In this document: positions 9,285 to 16,744 of the stretch, in pieces
Layout: each line of letters opens with the position of its first letter
How positions within the stretch are numbered: the first letter of the stretch is position 1
Assembly: GCA_035551615.1 (NCBI GenBank)
Contig: DASZNC010000059.1
Coordinates: forward strand, 1 to 64,000
From: JAKCDU01 sp035551615
GTDB taxonomy: Bacteria > Actinomycetota > Acidimicrobiia > Acidimicrobiales > Palsa-688
Direction: 5' to 3'
Length of the DNA stretch: 64,000 bases
Translations under genes and position numbers: made by a program
Notes under the pieces: model-generated
The model's database searches: none
What the model saw: only the letters and a program-made list of their open reading frames with translations
What the model was told of the DNA's origin: nothing

Positions 9285-9328
9285 CCGCCGGGTCCCATGC
9301 ACAAAGAAGTGCAAACGGGACCCGGCGG
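9285..9328 (+). terminator. Strong nested hairpin after the pilin gene
   Basis: A perfect 12-bp inverted repeat CCGCCGGGTCCC (9285-9296) / GGGACCCGGCGG (9317-9328) encloses a second 5-bp stem, TGCAC/GTGCA (9298-9302 / 9309-9313), with loop AAAGAA. It lies 26 bp past the flp stop. There is no U-tract, so it may act as a terminator without one or as a 3' stabiliser of an abundant pilin mRNA. Confidence 0.7.
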
Positions 9329-9430
9329 AACCGCGTCCGGGGCCGTATAGGTCGCGCGACCCATAGCGGTCGCCGGCACCGTGATTCATGCTCTAACCAA
9401 GTCCAACGCACGAGTTGGGGGACCTTCGCA

Positions 9431-10432
9431 ATGCTCGCCACCCAGGGCAACCAGAACATCCGCCGGCCGATCGGCCGGGCCACGGCCAAGACGGTGGACA
9501 TCGTCGTCCCCGTGTACAACGAGGCCCATGTGCTCGAGCGCAGTGTGCGCCGCCTCCGTTCCTACCTCGACGGCGAGTTCCCCTATCCCGCCACCGTCGT
9601 CATCGCCGACAATGGCAGTACCGATGACACCTGGTTGGTGGCGTCGGCCCTGGCCGATGACCTGCCCGGCGTGAAGGCGGTCCGGATCGACGGGAAGGGA
9701 CGAGGGCGGGCGCTCAAGACGCTCTGGTCGGCCAGCACGGCCGGGGTGCTCGCCTACATGGACGTTGACCTGTCGACCGATCTGGCCGCCCTCCTCCCCC
9801 TCGTAGCTCCGCTCATCTCCGGGCACAGCGACCTGGCCATCGGTTCCCGTCTGGCGCACGGCGCCCAGGTCGGGCGGGGACTGCGCCGGGAGGGAATCTC
9901 CCGGGCCTACAACTCACTCATCCACCTGGCCGCCGGCCGCTCCTTCTCGGATGCCCAGTGCGGGTTCAAGGCCATCACCGCCGATGCGGCGCGCCATCTC
10001 CTGCCCACGGTGGTCGACGGGGAGTGGTTCTTCGACACCGAGCTGCTCCTGGCCGCCTCCTCCTCGGGGATGCGCATCCATGAGGTGCCGGTCGACTGGA
10101 CCGACGATCCCGACTCGCGGGTGCACGTGGCGTCCACCGCGTGGGCCGACATCAAGGGTCTGGCCCGGGTCTCCGGCCACCGGGCCGTCCGGCGGCTGGG
10201 CGTGGCCGTGCTGGTAGCCGCTCTGGCCGCCACCTGGTTCCTGGGCCTGATGGGCCTGGTCGCGCCTCTGCCGGCGGCCGCCCTCGCGTTCGGCGCCACA
10301 CTGGCGCTCATCAGGGTCGGGGCCCTCGTCGTGGACGCCCGGCGGCGGTCCCGAGCTCTGGCCGAATCCCGACCGACGGCCCCCGTCGAGCTGCGGCTGG
10401 TCAAGCCGGCGCAGCCCGTCGGAGTGGCCTGA
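9431..10432 (+). CDS. GT2 polyprenyl-phosphate glycosyltransferase
   Basis: 333 residues. GT-A fold motifs are in order: DIVVPVYNEAHVLERSV, IADNGSTDDT, the DxD-type YMDVDLSTD, then DAQCGFKAI and GEWFFDTELLL. This pattern is that of dolichyl/polyprenyl-phosphate sugar synthases. Two hydrophobic segments near residues 255-300 would anchor the C-terminus. It is immediately followed, without spacing, by a multi-spanning GT39-like transferase. The usual division of labour is that GT2 loads a lipid carrier and GT39 transfers the sugar outside the membrane. The sugar and the acceptor are unknown. Confidence 0.87.
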   Translation: MLATQGNQNIRRPIGRATAKTVDIVVPVYNEAHVLERSVRRLRSYLDGEFPYPATVVIADNGSTDDTWLVASALADDLPGVKAVRIDGKGRGRALKTLWSASTAGVLAYMDVDLSTDLAALLPLVAPLISGHSDLAIGSRLAHGAQVGRGLRREGISRAYNSLIHLAAGRSFSDAQCGFKAITADAARHLLPTVVDGEWFFDTELLLAASSSGMRIHEVPVDWTDDPDSRVHVASTAWADIKGLARVSGHRAVRRLGVAVLVAALAATWFLGLMGLVAPLPAAALAFGATLALIRVGALVVDARRRSRALAESRPTAPVELRLVKPAQPVGVA

Positions 10433-12469
10433 ATGACGCTCACCGATACCGGGGCCGCCCATCTGAGCTACGAGGTCGTAGAAGCGCCGTCCCGATCCGC
10501 CGGTCCGTGGCGGGGACGGCCCGACGACCCGGCCTGGGTCCGACCGGCCCTGCTGTGCCTGCTGGCCGGCAGCTCCGTGCTGTACCTGGCCGGCCTGTCG
10601 GCATCGAAATGGGGCAACGGCTACTACGCGGCCGCCGTCCAGGCCGCGACCCGGAGTTGGAAGGCGGCGCTGTTCGGGTCGCTCGACTCGTCCAATTTCA
10701 TCACCGTCGACAAGCCGCCAGCCGCCCTGTGGTTCAGCGATCTGGCCGCTCGTCTGTTCGGCCTGAACCACTGGACGGTGCTGGCACCCGAGGCCCTCGA
10801 AGGGGTGGCGTGCGTCGCCCTGCTGTACCTGGCCGTCCGCCGCACGTTTTCCCCCGCCGCCGGCCTGCTGGCCGGCCTCTTCCTGGCCGTCACACCGGTG
10901 GCCGCCCTGATGTTCCGGTTCAACAACCCCGACGCCCTACTGCTCCTCGTGATCCTGGCCGCCACCTATGCGGTGATCCGGGCCGTCGAGGACGGGCGCC
11001 GGAGATGGCTGGTCCTGGCCGGAGGCGTGATCGGGTTCGGTTTCCTGGCCAAGGAGCTGCAGGCGTTGGTTGTGGTCCCGGTGCTCGGCGGCACGTACCT
11101 CTTCGCCGGGCCCAAGCGGCTCGGGGCGCGCGTGGCCGACGTGGTCGCCGGCGTCGTCGCCATGGTGGTATCGGCTGGTTGGTGGCTGGCCATCGTCGTC
11201 ATCGTGCCGGCATCGTCGCGGCCCTACATCGGCAGTTCCCCCGACAACAACATCGTGAGCCTGATCTTCGGCTACAACGGGCTGGGCCGGCTCACCGGCT
11301 CGGAGACGGGCGCCGTCGGTTTCGAGTCGTCGGCGTCCGCCGGCTCCGGCTCCGCCGGCCTGCTGCGCATGTTCGATGCCCAGTTCCGCACGCAGGCCGG
11401 TTGGTTGCTGCCGGCCGCCCTGGCCGTCGGGATCGCCGGTCTCTACCTGACGCGGCACCACGACCGCCGGGACCCGGTGCGGGCGTCCCTGCTCCTATGG
11501 CTCGGAACCCTGGTGGTGACCGGTATCACGCTGAGTTTCGGCCGGGGCGTGATCCATCCCTACTACTCGGTCGCCCTGGCCCCCTCGATCGCCGCCCTCG
11601 CCGGTATCGGTGCCGCCGTCGCCTGGCGGGACCGCCGGACCGCACCGGGCCGCAACCGGATCGGCGCAGCCCTGGCCGCCACCCTCATCTGGTCGATATG
11701 GATCATCTCGTCGAAGGCGCCGTGGACCTCGGTAGGACGGGCGTTCGCCGATTTGATCTTCGTCCTGATCGCGCTCATCATCGCCCGCCGCCTGGCCGCC
11801 CCCCGGGCCACCAAGTTGGCCGTCGTCACGTTGATACTGGTCCTCGCCGGGCCGCTCGTCTGGACCATGGCGACGGTCGCCACTCCCCACGAGACGGCGG
11901 TACCGATTGCCGGCGCGACCAACAATCCGGCGGCCGATGCCCGCAACCGGGCCGGCGCCCTGGCCCTCCTGTCGCAGCCGTCGGGCGCCCTGACGGAGCG
12001 GTTGGAGTCAGCCTCCCCCCACGCCCGTTGGATGGCCGCCACCGTCGGCGCCGAGCAGGCGGCCGGGTATCAGTTGGCCACCGGACGGCCAGTGATGGCC
12101 ATCGGCGGGTTCAACGGTACGGATCCGACGCCGACGCTCGCCGCTTTCCAGCGGTTCGTCGCCACCGGGCAACTGCACTGGTACATCTTCGGCCGGATAC
12201 CCGGCCAGGGGAGCCGCCAAGATCTCACCGGCACGGCCCGGGCCATCGACGTGTGGGTCCAGGCCCACTACCGGGCCCAGGTCGTGGATGGCATCTCCGT
12301 CTACGACCTGACTGCCGGGATCCCGGCGACGGCCTCGGCCGCCTCCCGCAGGTCGATGGCGCCGAGGGCATTCACCTCGGCGGCGATACGGATGCGGCGG
12401 GCCTCGTCGAGCAGACGCTCGGCCTCGGTCCGGGCCGCCTCGGTGGCCAGCTTGTTCATCTCGTCCTGA
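10433..12469 (+). CDS. ArnT/PMT-like (GT39) membrane glycosyltransferase
   Basis: 678 residues, starting directly after the GT2 stop. An N-terminal first-loop region contains GNGYYAAAV and FITVDKPPAALW, typical of lipid-phosphate-sugar-dependent GT39/ArnT-like enzymes. About 10-12 hydrophobic helices follow, then an extracytoplasmic C-terminal domain (residues ~490-625). Family homologues, as I recall them, end near the VYDLT motif at about residue 624. Here ~50 Ser/Arg/Ala-rich residues follow and lie antisense to the next gene, so they probably represent stop-codon loss rather than a domain. It likely works with the GT2 partner in surface glycosylation. Confidence 0.85.
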   Translation: MTLTDTGAAHLSYEVVEAPSRSAGPWRGRPDDPAWVRPALLCLLAGSSVLYLAGLSASKWGNGYYAAAVQAATRSWKAALFGSLDSSNFITVDKPPAALWFSDLAARLFGLNHWTVLAPEALEGVACVALLYLAVRRTFSPAAGLLAGLFLAVTPVAALMFRFNNPDALLLLVILAATYAVIRAVEDGRRRWLVLAGGVIGFGFLAKELQALVVVPVLGGTYLFAGPKRLGARVADVVAGVVAMVVSAGWWLAIVVIVPASSRPYIGSSPDNNIVSLIFGYNGLGRLTGSETGAVGFESSASAGSGSAGLLRMFDAQFRTQAGWLLPAALAVGIAGLYLTRHHDRRDPVRASLLLWLGTLVVTGITLSFGRGVIHPYYSVALAPSIAALAGIGAAVAWRDRRTAPGRNRIGAALAATLIWSIWIISSKAPWTSVGRAFADLIFVLIALIIARRLAAPRATKLAVVTLILVLAGPLVWTMATVATPHETAVPIAGATNNPAADARNRAGALALLSQPSGALTERLESASPHARWMAATVGAEQAAGYQLATGRPVMAIGGFNGTDPTPTLAAFQRFVATGQLHWYIFGRIPGQGSRQDLTGTARAIDVWVQAHYRAQVVDGISVYDLTAGIPATASAASRRSMAPRAFTSAAIRMRRASSSRRSASVRAASVASLFISS

Positions 12470-12699
12470 CGGCGGTTGGCCTCGGACTGGGCCAGGTTCT
12501 CGTCGATCAGGGCGAGGGCCTCGCGCAGCAGGCGGGCGGCCTCGGAGCGGGCCAGCGTCACCACCTGGGCCGCCTCGGCGACCGCTTCGTTGTGGAGGGC
12601 CTCGGCCTGGTCGCAAAGGCTCTCGGCCCGGGCCAGAGCGTCACGCTCGGCCCAGGAGATGGACTTGGTGGCGGAACCGTTTTGGCGAGCGAACTGCAT
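12301..12699 (-). CDS. Alanine-rich coiled-coil protein of unknown function
   Basis: 132 residues from the ATG at 12699, with GGAG about 8-11 nt upstream. It is almost entirely Ala/Glu/Arg-rich heptad-like helix (AERDALARAESLCDQAEALH through RTEAERLLDEARRIR), without membrane segments or a signal peptide. It resembles generic DivIVA-like or ATP-synthase-b-like coiled coils, but I cannot place it in a family. Its last 169 bp are antisense to the end of the GT39-like gene. The Ala/Glu codon pattern there looks genuine on this strand, while the opposite strand reads as low-complexity Ser/Arg. Confidence 0.7.
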   Translation of the reverse strand: MQFARQNGSATKSISWAERDALARAESLCDQAEALHNEAVAEAAQVVTLARSEAARLLREALALIDENLAQSEANRRQDEMNKLATEAARTEAERLLDEARRIRIAAEVNALGAIDLREAAEAVAGIPAVRS

Positions 12700-12922
12700 T
12701 GGTCTTCTCCAGTTGGTGTGTGGGGGGTGCGAATCAGGAGTGAGGGAGAAGATACAGATGGGCGCTTCGACGCACCAGGGCCGAGTCCTGCATCTTTAGG
12801 TCTTTTCGCCACTGTCCCGGTTAGGAGGCCTATGTCCGTTTCTCCCGATGACGCCGCCTTCCGCTAGTGCTTGTTCGACGGAAAAGCGGGCGGCGCCGGA
12901 TCTTGCTTAAGTTGGCCCTCCG

Positions 12923-13717
12923 GTGACCGCTGCAGACGAAATTCCGCTGTCCGGGGGGACCCAGAACACCGTGGTCCGCTGCGGTGACACCGTTCGCCGC
13001 CGGCCCGGACCGTGGACCCCCGCCGTCCACGATCTGCTGCGCCACGTGCGGCGAGCCGGCTTCGACCTGGCCCCCGAGCCGCTCGACTTCGACGAGCAGG
13101 GCAGGGAGGTGCTGCGGTACATCGAAGGCGACACGGTCGGTTGGGCCCTCCCCTGGCCGGACTGGTTGCGCACCGATCAACTGCTCGACGATGTCGGGCG
13201 GGCGCTGGCCCGCTACCACAACGCAGCAGCCGGCTTCGCCGCCACCGGTGCCCGGTGGCAGAGCGGGCCACCGGCGACGATGAGCGGCACCCCGCTGATC
13301 GCCCACAACGACGTGGCCCCGTACAACATCGTGGCCGCCGGCGGACGGCTGGCCGGCCTCATCGACTGGGATCTGGCCGGACCGGGAACAGCCCGGGCCG
13401 ACCTGGCGTTCGCCGCCTGGCAGTGGGTGCCGCTGCACGGCCCGTTCGTGACGTCGCTCATGGGGTGGGACGGGTCGGACAGGCGGGAGCGGCTGCATCT
13501 GCTGCTCGAGACCTACGGGGCCGAAGCGGACGTCGACTGGGGCACGGCCGACCATTTCATCGACGCGGTCGTCGAACGGGTCGGCTACAACCGGTCGGTC
13601 ATGCTCGAGCGGGCGGCCGCCGGGGACCCGGCCTATCAGGCGCTGGTGGACCAGGGTCACATCGGCGGCATGGACGAGGCGCTCGGCTTCCTCGCCGGCG
13701 AGGGCCGCTCGCTCTAA
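12923..13717 (+). CDS. Aminoglycoside phosphotransferase (APH)-family kinase
   Basis: 264 residues from the GTG at 12923. It has the APH/choline-kinase fold catalytic loop IAHNDVAPYNIV (the HxDxxxxN pattern) and metal loop LIDWDLAGPG, followed by RADLAFAAWQWVPL. The N-terminal nucleotide lobe is short. Such proteins phosphorylate small molecules including antibiotics, choline, homoserine or sugars. Nothing in the sequence tells which, and annotation as a resistance gene would be unjustified. It stands alone between a coiled-coil gene on the other strand and the inverted-repeat element at 13724. Confidence 0.82.
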   Translation: MTAADEIPLSGGTQNTVVRCGDTVRRRPGPWTPAVHDLLRHVRRAGFDLAPEPLDFDEQGREVLRYIEGDTVGWALPWPDWLRTDQLLDDVGRALARYHNAAAGFAATGARWQSGPPATMSGTPLIAHNDVAPYNIVAAGGRLAGLIDWDLAGPGTARADLAFAAWQWVPLHGPFVTSLMGWDGSDRRERLHLLLETYGAEADVDWGTADHFIDAVVERVGYNRSVMLERAAAGDPAYQALVDQGHIGGMDEALGFLAGEGRSL

Positions 13718-13723
13718 CCCTCG

Positions 13724-13790
13724 TTCTGTGGTCGATTTTGCGGACTACACACGGAAAATCGACCACAGAACAACGGATCGACCACAGAAC
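13724..13790. repeat. TTCTGTGGTCGATTTT inverted repeat, copy 1
   Basis: A perfect 16-bp inverted repeat: TTCTGTGGTCGATTTT (13724-13739), a 15-nt loop, then AAAATCGACCACAGAA (13755-13770). A third partial arm, ATCGACCACAGAAC, lies at 13777-13790. It sits between the 3' ends of two convergent genes, the usual place for a bidirectional terminator. A related element occurs at 62166-62214, so this is a dispersed motif. Confidence 0.85.
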
Positions 13791-13836
13791 GGTCCGGCCC
13801 GCCTGCCCGCCTCGGGCCGCCGGCCGGCCGGGGGGC

Positions 13837-14040
13837 TCAGGGCCGCGACACCGCCCGCCACAGCGACACCGGCAGCACCAGGGCGAAGAACACGGGCACC
13901 ACCCACCACGCCGAGGTCCCGCTGCGGTGCACCAGCCAGGTGAGCGTCATGGCCAGCACCACGGCCACGGCGACGCGCCAGTCGTCACCGATGACGAAGT
14001 CGTACCAGAAGGCCAGGAACCGGCGGACGGCATTGATCAT
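13837..14040 (-). CDS. Small membrane protein, partner of COG4280 protein
   Basis: 67 residues. The ATG at 14040 overlaps the stop of the preceding gene by 4 bp (ATGA). It has a short amphipathic start (MINAVRRFLAFWYDFVIGDD), then two hydrophobic helices (VAVAVVLAMTLTWLV and WWVVPVFFALVLPVSLW) separated by a brief HRSGTSA turn. No family is recognised. Tight coupling to the COG4280-type membrane protein suggests a joint membrane complex, though that is inference. Confidence 0.75.
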   Translation of the reverse strand: MINAVRRFLAFWYDFVIGDDWRVAVAVVLAMTLTWLVHRSGTSAWWVVPVFFALVLPVSLWRAVSRP

Positions 14041-14843
14041 GTCGGCACCTCGACCGGGGCCACGCCCGTCCGGTCGTCCGCGTTGCGGCGCGTCCGCAGC
14101 ACGGCGACGCACAGCAGGGCGTAGGCGGCCACGCCCGGCACGACCACCAACAGGGCGACGTCGTTGCCGGGCCACGTGGCGCCGGCCCCCTCGGCCCCCC
14201 AGAACATGCCGAACGATGTCAACATCACGCCCACCACGAACTTCATCGTGTTCTCCGGGACCCGGGCCAGCGGCGCCCGCACGGCAAACCCGGCGGCGGT
14301 CACCACCAGGACGGCCGACACGGCGGCCACTGCGGCCAGAGGGATGTCCTTCTGGTTGCTGCCGAAGGTGAGCGTGATGAAGACCACCTCGAGGCCCTCC
14401 AGCACCACCCCCTTGAACGACAGGGTGAACGCATACCAGTCGTCGACCACGCCCCGCTGCTGCCGGGCGGCCGTCTCCGCCGCCGCCACCTGCTTCAGGT
14501 AGATGGCCGCCTCGTCGTGCAGGGCCTTGTGGCCGCTGGCCCGCAGGATGGCCTTGCGCAGCCACTGGACCCCGAACACCAGCAACAGGCCACCCACGAT
14601 CAGCCGCAACCAGTGCAGGGGGATGGCCGAGACGCCCGGACCCAGGGCAGCCACGATCACGGCCAGCACCACCAACCCGGCGCCCACGCCGGCCAGGGCC
14701 GACCGCCACGATCTGGTGGTCCCGGCGGCCAGCACGATGGTCGTGGCCTCCACCGCCTCGACGGCGCAGGCCAGGAACACAGCGGCGAACAGTGCGCCCG
14801 CTCCTCCAGTCACGCCGGCCAGCCTAGTGACGGCCCCCGGCAT
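14037..14843 (-). CDS. COG4280/TMEM165-like integral membrane protein
   Basis: 268 residues with about six hydrophobic helices in two halves. Each half carries an acidic motif inside a helix: VEAVEATTIVLAAG near residues 27-40 and VLEGLEVVFITLTFG near 145-160. This resembles the duplicated E-x-x-E/D arrangement of GDT1/TMEM165-like cation exchangers (COG4280 family). A central cytoplasmic region (RKAILRASGHKALHDEAAIY) separates the halves. Mn2+/Ca2+ transport is the family's presumed role, and specificity here is unproven. It is encoded in a two-gene unit with the small membrane protein. Confidence 0.75.
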   Translation of the reverse strand: MPGAVTRLAGVTGGAGALFAAVFLACAVEAVEATTIVLAAGTTRSWRSALAGVGAGLVVLAVIVAALGPGVSAIPLHWLRLIVGGLLLVFGVQWLRKAILRASGHKALHDEAAIYLKQVAAAETAARQQRGVVDDWYAFTLSFKGVVLEGLEVVFITLTFGSNQKDIPLAAVAAVSAVLVVTAAGFAVRAPLARVPENTMKFVVGVMLTSFGMFWGAEGAGATWPGNDVALLVVVPGVAAYALLCVAVLRTRRNADDRTGVAPVEVPT

Positions 14844-14876
14844 TCCTGAATCGGCCGCTGAGCCGGCGGCCCGGCC

Positions 14877-15644
14877 TCAGCGGCCGAGGATGTCGACGAC
14901 CGCATCAGCCGCCGCCGACGGTCGTCCCAACTCGGCCATCCGGCCCCCTCCCGCTCCGGCCAGCGCCCGGCAGGCATCCAGGGATTCGGCCTCCGGCGCC
15001 AACGCCAGGACGTGCAGAGGTACACCCATGGCCGCGGCGGCCGCGGCGATGGGCAAAGGGTCCCCGCCTTCATTGGCCATCCCGTCGCTCAGGAGTACGA
15101 CGTCGCGGCGGGCGACCGACGCTTCGGCCATCTGGGCCAGGGCGGCCCGCAGTCCGCCCTCCAGGTCGGTGGTGTCACCACCACGGAGGGCGAGGACCCG
15201 ATCGACGGCGGTCGACACCGGCCCGACGTCGCGGATGTGACGCAGGACCACCGCCTTGGACCAGAACGCCACCACGGCCAGCTGGTCGCCCGGTCCGGTG
15301 CGGGCGGCCAACGCGGCGGCGGTGATCACGGCCGTGGCGAGGGGCGGGCCGGTGACCGATCCCGATGCGTCGACCACGAGCACCACGGCCCGGCCGGGCC
15401 GGCGCCAGCCCCTCCACCGCAGGTCCTCGGCCCGCAGTTCGGGGTGCTCGCCCAGGCGTTCAACGGTTGCGTCGATGTCGAGGTCCACGCCCCCGTCGCG
15501 GACCGGCCCCAAGCGGGCCGATCCACCGGGGCGGGACGGGCCGGCCCGCCGGGCGGCCGGGATCACGAGGGCGGCGGCCAGATCCCGGGCCTGGGCCCGC
15601 AACCGGGGATCGGTGGCCCGGGTCAGGTCGGCCAGGAGGGCCAC
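14877..15644 (-). CDS. VWA-domain protein, partner of MoxR ATPase
   Basis: 255 residues from the GTG at 15644. The von Willebrand A domain has a complete MIDAS: DASGS, the Thr in TTDLEGG, and LLSDGMAN. The open frame continues upstream to 15941 and reads like protein (a Pro/Gly linker, then EELLRQQNRRTLSRDEIRRS at roughly 15740-15800). It has no ATG, GTG or TTG before 15644. The true start may be the CTG at 15914, or the C6 run at 15862-15867 may hide an indel. MoxR-VWA pairs act as chaperone/chelatase-like assembly modules. The target here is unknown. Confidence 0.8.
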   Translation of the reverse strand: MALLADLTRATDPRLRAQARDLAAALVIPAARRAGPSRPGGSARLGPVRDGGVDLDIDATVERLGEHPELRAEDLRWRGWRRPGRAVVLVVDASGSVTGPPLATAVITAAALAARTGPGDQLAVVAFWSKAVVLRHIRDVGPVSTAVDRVLALRGGDTTDLEGGLRAALAQMAEASVARRDVVLLSDGMANEGGDPLPIAAAAAAMGVPLHVLALAPEAESLDACRALAGAGGGRMAELGRPSAAADAVVDILGR

Positions 15645-15811
15645 GCCCTCGTCGAGGTCGTCGTCGAGGGCGCCGGCCAGGGCGGCGGCATCCAGGGCAC
15701 CGACCTCGGGCGAGACGTCCTCGAGTTGGGGGTGGGATCGCCGGATCTCGTCGCGCGAAAGGGTGCGCCGATTCTGCTGGCGGAGGAGTTCCTCGACCTC
15801 GCCGGGGTCGG

Positions 15812-16744
15812 TTACGGGCGATCCGGGCCGGTGCTGGTCCGGGCCGTCTCCGCCGGCGGGCGGGGGGCCGGACCGCTCACTTTTCCCGGCGGGTCCGGAG
15901 CCGCCGCTGCCCAGATCTCCTCGATCACCGCCTCTGCGCTACGGGTGACGCCCTCACGGACGGTGACCCGCCCCGACAGGGCGGTCAGAGCCGCATCGAT
16001 CCCGACGAGATCACGCTCGGCCCGCAGGGCGGCCAGCTCCGAGGCGACAGCCACCACGTCGATGGCCCCCCGCACCGACGAGCCGACCCGCAGGTCGGGA
16101 TGGGTCCGGGTGAGCCGCACCGCCCGCACCGCCCGGGCCACCAGACCGGGCGGGCCCGGGGCGACGCGCGAGACGATGGCCGTCTCCTCCGCCTCCTCCT
16201 GGTAGCCGACCGCCACCCGGCAGGTGCGGTCGTAGAGGGCGGGTGTGATCCGGCCCGTCCCGATGGCGTCGAAGGGGTTCATGGCGGCGACCAGCCGGAA
16301 GGTGGGGGCGGCCACTACCTCGCCATAGCGGGGAACCTGCATGCGGCGCTCGGAGAGCACCCCGAGGAGCACGTTGAGCGTCTCTTCCGGGACCCGGTTC
16401 AGTTCCTCGACGTACAGGAGCGAGCCGGTCGTCATGGCCTGCATCAGAGGGCCGGGCATGAAGGTGTCGTTGCGGTAACCGTCGCTCAGCACCCGGGACG
16501 GATCGTGGTGCCCGATGAGGCGGGCCGGCGACAGCTCGGCGTTGCCCTCGACGAGGAACAGGTCGACCCCGGCGCCGGTGGCCAGCGCCCGCAGGAGGGT
16601 CGTCTTCCCCGTTCCGGGCGGCCCTTCGAGCAGGACACTCCGCCCGGCGGCCAGCGCCGCGGCGACCACTTCGATGTCGCGCTGGCGCCCGACCAGGACG
16701 TCCCGGGCGGCGGCCACCATGGCCGCCGCCGGCAGGACGCTCAA
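15812..16744 (-). CDS. MoxR-type AAA+ ATPase
   Basis: 310 residues. The TTG at 16744 overlaps the upstream dehydrogenase stop (TTGA); an ATG at 16720 is the alternative. Walker A is GPPGTGKTT (Lys47), the Walker B-like strand SLLYVEELNRVP carries the catalytic Glu pair, sensor 1 is VAAMNPF, and arginine-finger region residues follow at TPALYDRTCRV. It belongs to the MoxR/ChlI-like AAA+ group, which typically works with a VWA protein encoded next door, as here. The last ~25 residues are Pro-rich and overlap the extended frame of the VWA gene. Confidence 0.88.
   Translation of the reverse strand: MSVLPAAAMVAAARDVLVGRQRDIEVVAAALAAGRSVLLEGPPGTGKTTLLRALATGAGVDLFLVEGNAELSPARLIGHHDPSRVLSDGYRNDTFMPGPLMQAMTTGSLLYVEELNRVPEETLNVLLGVLSERRMQVPRYGEVVAAPTFRLVAAMNPFDAIGTGRITPALYDRTCRVAVGYQEEAEETAIVSRVAPGPPGLVARAVRAVRLTRTHPDLRVGSSVRGAIDVVAVASELAALRAERDLVGIDAALTALSGRVTVREGVTRSAEAVIEEIWAAAAPDPPGKVSGPAPRPPAETARTSTGPDRP

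Noticed and set aside
10141..12867. 908-residue open frame on the plus strand
   Set aside because: It is a shadow of the GT39-like gene in another frame: Arg/Gly/Pro-rich, without domains, and the true frame has clear membrane helices and motifs.
12923..13717. Antibiotic resistance gene
   Set aside because: APH-fold motifs alone do not show an aminoglycoside substrate. The family includes many metabolic kinases and there is no mobile context.
13724..13770. Phage attachment site or integrative element boundary
   Set aside because: The inverted repeat has no integrase or tRNA nearby, and the DNA between its two copies is ordinary chromosomal content of the same composition.
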